Part shown: one piece after another, positions 5,779 through 10,649 of the stretch
Layout: each line of letters opens with the position of its first letter
How positions within the stretch are numbered: position 1 is the stretch's first letter
The notes under the pieces: generated by a model
Database searches by the model: none
What the model was told of the DNA's origin: nothing
The model's input: the letters and a program-made list of their open reading frames with translations, nothing else
From: Candidatus Thorarchaeota archaeon
GTDB lineage: Archaea; Asgardarchaeota; Thorarchaeia; Thorarchaeales; Thorarchaeaceae
Reading direction: 5' to 3'
Assembly: GCA_016841005.1 (NCBI GenBank)
Contig: JAEORG010000277.1
Coordinates: 1-10,649, forward strand
Length of the DNA stretch: 10,649 nt
Made by a program: the position numbers and the translations under genes

Positions 5779-7233
5779 ATGTCAATAGCTCAAGTACTCT
5801 CCTCTGAGGGCCACTCAGGATTTTATACTGCATTTGGCATATCACTTGCTGCATTCATTTCACCTCTCATTGGACAATGGATCCAAGTGTCTATTAGTGG
5901 ATTGGGCACACAAGTTGACTCATTGATTATAATCGCAGCCATTTCCGGTATAGCTACAGGACTGCTATTCTCAGCATCTCCAGATAGAATTGCTGATGTA
6001 TGGATTGAAGGTAAAGCCAAGTATAGTTCATGGCACGAGTTAAATCCATTCAAAAAGAATAAGGAATGCAATAAGGAATTGCAACGTCTTATCGCAGAAA
6101 TCGATCAAACTGTGTCCAACTGGGACAGCCCTCTCTGGATATCAACCTCAGTCAACTGTCTAAGCATTGTCAAGAGTGCCATTGATGCTCCTCAGATTCA
6201 AAAAACACTTTGGGAATTGAAACGCAGAGGCGGTGTGGGCATTCTCTTTTGCATGTGGAGTATGTCAGTTTGGCTCAACCTACAGACCAATTGGTTATTC
6301 TGGATTCTTCTTACAATAAGCGCCTTAGGATTAGCAATTCTATTCCATACTCTCTTTTGGGGACCTGCTACGAAAATTGTCAATCGAGTTAGAGAGTTTG
6401 CATACATAAGTTATGTAAATGATTCATTGCATAGCTACCAGCCTTTGCGCTACGGAGTGACAGATGATAATGTTAAGGATGCGATTAATCGTCTGAGAGA
6501 GTCTGCGAAAGCACTGGAACAAGTAGCGATAGCTGGTCAATGGAAGCGGTTTGATGCTATGTATGATAGGTATTTACATGACTTGACAAGAATCAGACCA
6601 AGAATTGCTATTACCACAGAGAGCTTGTTAGCTGCATGGCTTGGAACATTCTCAGAGCATTACATTGCAAAGTCAGCGGGAGAGAGTGTTCAAGAATATA
6701 AAAATTGGTTTCTCAATGTTCTTGAAGCATTCACATTAACTGGCGAGTTAGAAAAACTGGATTGGAAGATAAAGCCAGATGCTGATAATTATACAGATCC
6801 AAAGGCAATATTTTGGCATCCATTTGATAATCTGAGATCAAGAGCGTATGTTTACCGAAATTACGATTATGTGGCACCACTCCTTGATAAGGCATTTAAT
6901 GTCTTGACAGAAGAAGACAAGATATTATGGATAAATGGAGCTGCACAGCAGCCGCATCAGCTACCTATGCTTCTGAAAAACAGCATCTATTCCTTTGTTT
7001 GCTCTTATGAGGGAGATGAGTTAATCCCTGAAACGTATATTAAATTGGCACAGAATCCAGGTAGGCTTAGCGATACAACGCTTCTCATGCTTGATCGTAT
7101 TTACAAAATAAGTCCACCTCCAGACCGAGGAAAATCGCTCAAGCTTAGCTTTTTTGATAAGGTGTATAACGACGCAAATGTAGGCGGAGAAGTAAAAGAA
7201 AAGGCTCGGTTTTACAGGAACCATTTTGTATAA
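5779..7233 (+). CDS. Four-TM membrane protein with long soluble domain, paralogue 2
   Basis: 484 aa, paralogue of the 489-aa - strand gene (131-1600). The topology matches: TM segments at about 15-35, 47-65, 152-169 and 171-194, then about 290 soluble residues. Conserved blocks include HSGFYTAFG (12-20), LIAEIDQTVSNW (104-115), a W/S/CL segment, APQIQKTLWELKRRGGVGI (137-155), TGELEKLDWKIKPDADN, DPKAIF, CSYEGDEL and a DTT.L.LDRI near the end. The open frame extends back to an ATG at 5647, but that lies in the convergent-gene remnant. ATG at 5779 aligns with the paralogue's start, has GGGGAT about 10 bases upstream, and gives almost the same length (484 against 489). Family and function not recognised. 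The gene faces the HNH gene at 7315-7818 across 81 bases. Having two diverged copies in separate modules suggests a recurrent cargo component. Confidence 0.85.
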   Translation: MSIAQVLSSEGHSGFYTAFGISLAAFISPLIGQWIQVSISGLGTQVDSLIIIAAISGIATGLLFSASPDRIADVWIEGKAKYSSWHELNPFKKNKECNKELQRLIAEIDQTVSNWDSPLWISTSVNCLSIVKSAIDAPQIQKTLWELKRRGGVGILFCMWSMSVWLNLQTNWLFWILLTISALGLAILFHTLFWGPATKIVNRVREFAYISYVNDSLHSYQPLRYGVTDDNVKDAINRLRESAKALEQVAIAGQWKRFDAMYDRYLHDLTRIRPRIAITTESLLAAWLGTFSEHYIAKSAGESVQEYKNWFLNVLEAFTLTGELEKLDWKIKPDADNYTDPKAIFWHPFDNLRSRAYVYRNYDYVAPLLDKAFNVLTEEDKILWINGAAQQPHQLPMLLKNSIYSFVCSYEGDELIPETYIKLAQNPGRLSDTTLLMLDRIYKISPPPDRGKSLKLSFFDKVYNDANVGGEVKEKARFYRNHFV

Positions 7234-7314
7234 TAATGAAACTCTCGAATTGATGCTAATCCGCAAATACGCACGATAATATCACACAATCTCCAGAAAG
7301 TGGGGCGCTGGCAC

Positions 7315-7818
7315 TTATTGAAAGTGCTGCCTCTTCGTGCGATTTGCTTTGCATGATAATCTTAAGAAATGACATCCCACGAGCCAAAAAAGTAGTGCAA
7401 TAATAGCACCTAGGAATACACTATATAGTGTTCCAACATATAGCGCAGCTCCGAACGCCAAACCCCATAGAATAGATCCAATACAAGCTGCGTCATCAGC
7501 AGTATAAGGCTGGGATTTTACACTTATTCTAAACCTATCTCTGAAACGCTCGTACTTAAGACCAGTTTCCTGATAGGCTTTGCTTCGTTCTTCGTTCCAT
7601 GTTTCTTGATGGTGTACATCATGTTCATTCCATGTCATGACTCGAAGATTCTCTGGTCGATTGTCCAGTTTATTTCCATTAATGTGATGTACAATCTCAT
7701 TTGATCTTAGCCTTCTAATAACGACAAACCTAGATGCAATATGTCGATGAACTAATTCCCCTGAGTCCTTATAGCGATAGTAGCCATTCTCATCGATGTA
7801 ATAGTCTTTTCTCAACAC
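7315..7818 (-). CDS. HNH endonuclease-like protein with C-terminal membrane hairpin
   Basis: 167 aa. The first 70 residues match the HNH_3/homing-endonuclease pattern: LVHRHIA (22-28), then EIVHHINGNKLDNRPENL (41-58) with H44/H45 and N57, and NEHDVHH (64-70) with H66. Residues 111-130 and 132-153 are two hydrophobic spans separated by one or two residues, followed by a short basic tail. HNH proteins of this group are normally soluble, so the membrane hairpin is unusual; no frameshift is needed to explain it. The start is GTG at 7818 (TTG is the next codon), with GGGG five bases upstream. It lies 29 bases downstream of the GIY-YIG gene and is probably cotranscribed with it. It could be a degenerate homing nuclease, or a membrane-tethered nuclease effector; the second idea is inference. 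Confidence 0.75.
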   Translation of the reverse strand: MLRKDYYIDENGYYRYKDSGELVHRHIASRFVVIRRLRSNEIVHHINGNKLDNRPENLRVMTWNEHDVHHQETWNEERSKAYQETGLKYERFRDRFRISVKSQPYTADDAACIGSILWGLAFGAALYVGTLYSVFLGAIIALLFWLVGCHFLRLSCKANRTKRQHFQ

Positions 7819-7847
7819 TAGTCCCCACTGTCGTTGAAAATGTCTAC

Positions 7848-8315
7848 CTATCCTTGAGCCTCTCTCTCCTTCTTTGCCCTAATGTTGCATGGCATGCATC
7901 GTCCCTGATGTCTTATTGGTCTCCCACATTCAACACAGTTGTACGGTTTATCAGTTTCTTTTTCTACGGTTTCTTCTAATGGTATTTCTGCAGAACTAAT
8001 GATTCCTTCATTCTCGTCACTTATCGTCGAATCTGTGTACCCTGCTCCTCTGACGTTGTTCTTGCCATATACTCGCATATAGAACTCTGTGATTATACTT
8101 TCAAGTTCTTTGGCTCGACCTGGATCGTTACACTCAATCAGAGCAACAAGTCTCTCGACGCCATGCTTCTTTGTGAACTCAGCTCCTAGTCCTTTTATGT
8201 GAGAATCAAGCCGCTTGTTCAACTCGCTTGAGTATCCAACATAGTATTTGTTTTTTGAACCTAGTTTCAAGACATAGACATAGCTCTTCTCTGGGTCTAT
8301 AAGAAACAGTGACAT
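7848..8315 (-). CDS. GIY-YIG nuclease with C-terminal zinc ribbon
   Basis: 155 aa. The GIY-YIG fold is clear: YVYVLKL (12-18, in place of GIY), YYVGYS (24-29, YVG for YIG), R35, H39, GLGAEFTKKHG (42-52), and E72 in the helix that supplies the catalytic glutamate. YGKNNVRGAGY (83-93) matches an NVRGG-type motif known from phage and large-virus GIY-YIG proteins. After an acidic linker, residues 127-143 form a C-x2-C...C-x2-C zinc ribbon (C127, C130, C140, C143). ATG at 8315 has GGGGAG 8 bases upstream. It is the first gene of a probable operon with the HNH-membrane gene. Likely a sequence- or structure-specific DNA nuclease of homing type. Confidence 0.85.
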   Translation of the reverse strand: MSLFLIDPEKSYVYVLKLGSKNKYYVGYSSELNKRLDSHIKGLGAEFTKKHGVERLVALIECNDPGRAKELESIITEFYMRVYGKNNVRGAGYTDSTISDENEGIISSAEIPLEETVEKETDKPYNCVECGRPIRHQGRCMPCNIRAKKEREAQG

Positions 8316-8323
8316 TGCGTGGT

Positions 8324-8364
8324 CTCCCCAATCAAGAATGTTTTTCCTTCGCTTCTATTTATTT
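8324..8364 (-). promoter_or_regulatory. Promoter and SD of the GIY-YIG/HNH operon
   Basis: On the - strand, AAATAAATAGAA (8353-8364) is a TATA-like element about 40 bases upstream of the ATG at 8315, and GGGGAG (8324-8329) is the SD with 8-base spacing. The layout (short leader with SD) matches the promoter at 4282-4325. Confidence 0.45.
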
Positions 8365-8475
8365 CCTGTTTGTGTGTACCAACTAGACTGATCTGAATAT
8401 CGATTAATTCTCAATAATTGATACTCAGAATTTTGATTCATTTTACCAATTTATCTATACGGAATCATGGAGCTC

Positions 8476-8513
8476 CAAAAGATATATTAGTACTAATTTA
8501 GTACTAATACACT
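8476..8513 (+). promoter_or_regulatory. Archaeal-type promoter of the Cys-rich protein gene
   Basis: AAAAGATATATTA (8477-8489) is a TATA box with a purine-rich BRE-like flank. A start site about 25 bases downstream falls at about 8510, giving a leader of only a few bases before the ATG at 8514. No SD is visible, so the mRNA is probably leaderless. Two palindromes fill the space between the TATA box and the start. Confidence 0.55.
8487..8507. repeat. Tandem 10-bp palindromes, candidate operator
   Basis: TTAGTACTAA occurs twice as a perfect palindrome, at 8487-8496 and 8498-8507, with an 11-base centre-to-centre spacing (about one helical turn). The first can be extended to the 12-bp palindrome ATTAGTACTAAT (8486-8497). 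They overlap the 3' side of the TATA box and lie just upstream of the expected transcription start. This is the classic position for a repressor that blocks polymerase or TBP/TFB. The cognate regulator is not identified; the gene product just downstream is one candidate. Confidence 0.6.
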
Positions 8514-9134
8514 ATGTACCCTCAACATAAAGACGTAGTTCGAGTAGTTCGAAATAGAAGACCTGACAAGGAATTCCAATACAAGGTCACATTATCCAAG
8601 GAAATAGGCGACAGAGCGGCAAGGGGTGCTGAAGTCAATGGTAGTTTCAGTCTCTTTGCCAGTGACGATTCTATTGAGGAGTCCGATGCTCCTGAATTGT
8701 TCATGTATTTTGAAGAAAATGTTAATCCTCAGATACATACTCAGAAAAGTCTTCTTGAAGCCAAGTGGAAGAAAGCATGTTGTTTATCTTGTGGAAGGGA
8801 TATTACTCCTATATTCCCACCGGATTCATCAGAGATTTCATATGTGATGGATTGCGAATGCGGAAGTTCTTATTTCTGTGATAGGAAGGATTCATCATCA
8901 GTTCAATACGACCCTAATCCAATGGAAAATTGGGAGGTACTCCATAACTACGATTCAAAAACTGGGATGTATGCAACTACCCTAGATCCTGATTTTGATG
9001 TCTTCAATCGGGATGCGGAACTCGCACATCTCTTCTGTTCAAAAAGTGTTGCTGCTCTCCCTGCTGATTTTCCTCTGCGAGTTTTGGATTCCAAAGAAAT
9101 CGAGAGATTGATGAAGGAACACGATATAAGATGA
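8514..9134 (+). CDS. Cys-rich, probably zinc-binding protein of unknown family
   Basis: 206 aa, not recognised. The N-terminal segment (about 1-50) is basic and contains FQYKVTLSKEIGDRAARG (21-38), loosely reminiscent of small beta-strand DNA-binding domains, but this is not assignable. An acidic stretch follows (51-68). The middle carries a probable metal site: C90-x2-C93, then C114-x-C116 and C122. The rest (about 135-206) is mixed charged sequence ending in KEIERLMKEHDIR. ATG at 8514 is the natural start given the tight promoter spacing. It is divergent from the GIY-YIG operon. The palindromic operator at its promoter makes autoregulation possible. The stop is followed within about 10 bases by the orphan DUF35-block remnant. 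Confidence 0.7.
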   Translation: MYPQHKDVVRVVRNRRPDKEFQYKVTLSKEIGDRAARGAEVNGSFSLFASDDSIEESDAPELFMYFEENVNPQIHTQKSLLEAKWKKACCLSCGRDITPIFPPDSSEISYVMDCECGSSYFCDRKDSSSVQYDPNPMENWEVLHNYDSKTGMYATTLDPDFDVFNRDAELAHLFCSKSVAALPADFPLRVLDSKEIERLMKEHDIR

Positions 9135-9143
9135 ATGCATTTG

Positions 9144-9190
9144 GTTTTTTCAACAGGGAAGAGCTAGGTGATGTAGTTCCAAGATTGCTT
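9144..9190 (+). repeat. Orphan remnant of the DUF35 terminator (copy E)
   Basis: Bases 9161-9180 match the copy B terminator (4601-4620) at 18 of 20 positions, including the GGTGATGTAGT loop. Upstream, TTTTTTCAACA resembles TTTTCAACA after copy A. The downstream arm has decayed (CCAAGATTGC instead of CCAGCTC), so the hairpin is broken. No DUF35 coding sequence or convergent-gene sequence is detectable beside it. Confidence 0.5.
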
Positions 9191-9204
9191 TTAGGTTTTG
9201 GAAG

Positions 9205-10020
9205 CTACGTGAAGTAGCGATCATGCCATTCCAAAATGCTTGGCTGGAACTTTTCTATTCTCGTAAGTCGTTTGGAAGTTTTCCCGGTCTGTTTTTTTGC
9301 TTTCTTTTCAGAAGCCAATGTTATGGCTTCGTCATTTGTTAAAACCTCCTTATTATCGACTACCTTGCGGATAGTCTTTCCATAAATCACTGATAGTTTC
9401 TGTAGTAGAAATGACATGACTTGATTTTCATCTGCAAAAACCATTCCTGTTGTATCAATGAAGTGAATTCCTCTCTCCCTTGGCTGACCAAAGCAATAAG
9501 CAAGGTTCTTCTCTAAGAGTAATGCTGAGGCTATGAGATGGGAAGCGGTCTTGCCAAGAAATGGACTGATTCTACTCAATTGGTTAAACTGAGCAATTAT
9601 ACTTCTGCACTGAGAGTGGCAATCATATGATGAGTTTCCTGCTGTTGGAAGGATGAATGGGTCTCTAAGCTCCGTTTTTGTGTTATCAAAAATTCCTCCA
9701 AGAGCAAGGGGAAAGAGCTGACAAGTCATAGGTCTGTCGTGGTATATTGAGCATCTGTTTTCAATGTGGAATGGGCATTGATTGTCAAACACAAACAAAT
9801 ATTTGGTGAAAATATTGAATTCGTAGGGGTTCAGGAAAATGTGAGATCTTACTAGATTGACTCCTCCCAATTCTTTTAGCTTAAGGGCAATTACTGGTGC
9901 TTCAACATCGTTTAAGTAGAAAATCTCGTTTTCGCAACATTTTCCACAATGGCTACAAATGTTTTTCACATTATTTTGGATTTGCAGTATATTTTGATCA
10001 ATAGAGCTCATCCAGAACAT
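9205..10020 (-). CDS. YkgJ-family cysteine-cluster (Zn/Fe-chelating) protein
   Basis: 271 aa. The signature of the YkgJ/COG0727 group is complete: CSHCGKCC (C22, C25, C28, C29), then CPFHIENRCSIYHDRPMTCQ (C82, C90, C100) followed by LFP. Family members are thought to bind zinc or an iron-sulfur centre; the reaction is generally unknown. Residues 105-205 are unassigned and include an extra CHSQC. The C-terminal part (210-260) is lysine-rich. ATG at 10020 directly abuts an AGAGG motif, whereas ATG at 10011 (Met4) has 9-base spacing from it, so translation may begin at Met4. The gene stands alone between the copy E remnant and copy D, divergent from copy D. It is either a one-gene cargo or a resident gene. 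Confidence 0.85.
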   Translation of the reverse strand: MFWMSSIDQNILQIQNNVKNICSHCGKCCENEIFYLNDVEAPVIALKLKELGGVNLVRSHIFLNPYEFNIFTKYLFVFDNQCPFHIENRCSIYHDRPMTCQLFPLALGGIFDNTKTELRDPFILPTAGNSSYDCHSQCRSIIAQFNQLSRISPFLGKTASHLIASALLLEKNLAYCFGQPRERGIHFIDTTGMVFADENQVMSFLLQKLSVIYGKTIRKVVDNKEVLTNDEAITLASEKKAKKQTGKTSKRLTRIEKFQPSILEWHDRYFT

Positions 10021-10030
10021 CCTCTTCTCG

Positions 10031-10043
10031 TTTTATAATACTG
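10031..10043 (-). promoter_or_regulatory. TATA box of the YkgJ-family gene
   Basis: On the - strand, TATTATAAAA lies about 25 bases upstream of Met4 (10011) and 16-20 bases upstream of Met1. This supports a very short leader and initiation at Met4. The remaining bases to 10110 are AT-rich with no other feature I can support. Confidence 0.4.
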
Positions 10044-10110
10044 AAATAAGTGAATTCATAGGATCGAATTGTAATCGCAGTAGGTTCTATATTACCTTCA
10101 GCTAATTCTG

Positions 10111-10549
10111 CCAACTACACGTTTCTCCCCTATCGCAGTAGTCCAAAAAATATGTATCACTTTTTCCTAGTGATAAATGAATCGATTGCAATCTCGAACG
10201 TAGCAATTGGATTGAACTGAAGCAAGAGGGCACTGTTCATACTTTTACGATCGCTGGGTGGAGCGGAAAAAGTAGTCTGAAGCGCCTCCCATTTGTTCTT
10301 GCGTACGTCATCGTTGATGGTTGCAATACAGCAATCGCCAACGAGCTAAGGGGTATTGACCCTTGGGATGCAGAGTTTGGCATGCCAGTAAAGGTAGTCT
10401 GGAAACCCAAGAACGAAAGGCAAGGTACGGTCACAGACTGGCATTTTGAACCTGCTGATAGCTGGAAACCAGGTCCGATGAATCCTGAGAAAGAGCGCAT
10501 CAAGGAGCTCTGTCAACCAGTCATCGAATGGGTCAAGACGATGAAATAA
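10111..10549 (+). pseudogene. DUF35 OB-fold gene, uninterrupted but 5'-decayed (copy D)
   Basis: This is the longest copy. The frame is open from 10181 to TAA at 10547-10549 and encodes, in order, the end of the zinc ribbon (I-D-C-N-L-E-R-S-N-W), IELKQEGTVHTFTIAGWSGK, LKRLPFVLAYVIVDGC, ANELRGIDPWDAEFGM, PVKVVWKPKNERQGTVTDWH, FEPADSWKPGPM and the KELCQPVIEWVKTMK end. That is the expected DUF35 OB-fold. Upstream there is an in-frame TGA at 10178-10180, and the zinc-ribbon region is frameshifted: Y-R-S-S-P-K-N-M-Y-H-F-F is read in another frame, with the expected first cysteine replaced by arginine. The first in-frame ATG is inside the OB fold. It is probably a recent pseudogene. The family usually supports acyl-CoA condensing enzymes, but no thiolase gene is nearby. 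Confidence 0.75.
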
Positions 10550-10563
10550 ACTAGAATGAAATT

Positions 10564-10605
10564 GAGCTGGGACTTTATCATTTTCCAGCTCCCTCTTATT
10601 CTTTG
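10564..10605 (+). terminator. Hairpin terminator after DUF35 copy D
   Basis: The stem GAGCTGG (10564-10570) pairs with CCAGCTC (10585-10591), extendable by two G-T wobble pairs. The loop is 10-14 bases and the tract CCTCTTATTCTTTGG follows. Same family as the terminators after copies A, B and C. Confidence 0.65.
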
Positions 10606-10630
10606 GTCAGCTTCCATTCGGTATTTTCAA
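10596..10630 (-). pseudogene. C-terminal end of small convergent gene (copy D)
   Basis: The - strand frame gives E-N-T-E-W-K-L-T-K-E and TAA at 10596-10598, matching the D-T-D-W-K-F-I-K-K end of copy B. The HEFLWHG motif expected just upstream is absent and an in-frame stop appears near the window edge, so this copy is truncated after about 10 codons. Confidence 0.4.
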
Positions 10631-10649
10631 TAATTAAATATTAAATGCA

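Noticed and set aside
7311..7327. GCACTT/AAGTGC hairpin as a terminator between 5779-7233 and 7315-7818
   Set aside because: The 6-bp stem overlaps the end of the HNH gene and is not followed by a T tract on either strand; too weak to annotate.
9204..9218. GCTAC/GTAGC hairpin at the end of the YkgJ gene
   Set aside because: Only five base pairs, within the last codons, with no T tract downstream.
10237..10503. 88-codon - strand open frame
   Set aside because: It is antisense to the well-conserved DUF35 copy D coding frame.
1..10649. CRISPR array, tRNA/rRNA gene, integrase or transposase
   Set aside because: No short regularly spaced repeats, no tRNA-like cloverleaf or rRNA sequence noticed, and no protein with integrase or transposase motifs among the reading frames.

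Overview
This window looks like an accessory stretch of an archaeal chromosome. The evidence is low to moderate GC, TATA-like boxes about 25 bases upstream of short or absent leaders, Shine-Dalgarno (SD) motifs of the GGAGG/GGGGAG type, and fragments of a DUF35-type OB-fold gene (the acyl-CoA/thiolase-associated family common in archaea). A lineage such as Asgard/Thorarchaeia is possible, but nothing in the sequence proves it.

The main architectural feature is a repeated block. It consists of the 3' part of a DUF35 OB-fold gene on the + strand, a GAGCTGG...CCAGCTC hairpin terminator, and the C-terminal end of a small unknown convergent gene on the - strand. Pieces of the block recur at about 1-130 (copy A), 2600-2820 plus 4376-4752 (copy B, split), 5419-5663 (copy C), 9144-9190 (copy E, terminator only) and 10111-10630 (copy D). 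None is an intact gene inside the window. Different cargo sits between them: 131-2599 (two membrane proteins), 2821-4375 (a PD-(D/E)XK nuclease and a GIY-YIG protein), about 4753-5418 (an HNH nuclease with a SAP-like tail), 5664-9143 (a paralogue of the first membrane protein, a membrane-anchored HNH protein, a GIY-YIG/zinc protein and a Cys-rich protein with a palindromic operator), and 9191-10110 (a YkgJ-type cysteine-cluster protein).

Copy B is the clearest case. Its reading frame stops matching after the codon for ...K-T-A-I and resumes with (V)-N-E-L after about 1555 bp of cargo, with no codon lost relative to copy D. Copy C appears to begin at the same codon. Differences between copies are mostly synonymous, so they seem to have diverged as functional coding DNA before being broken. 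The simplest reading is a recurrent insertion hotspot inside one protein gene, used by several elements that carry or copy the gene's 3' end and mostly encode homing-type nucleases. No integrase, transposase, tRNA, rRNA or CRISPR array was found.

Most cargo genes are on the - strand; 5779-7233 and 8514-9134 are on the + strand. Likely operons are 4273 to 2853 and 8315 to 7315. 8315 (-) and 8514 (+) are transcribed divergently from a 198-bp intergenic region.
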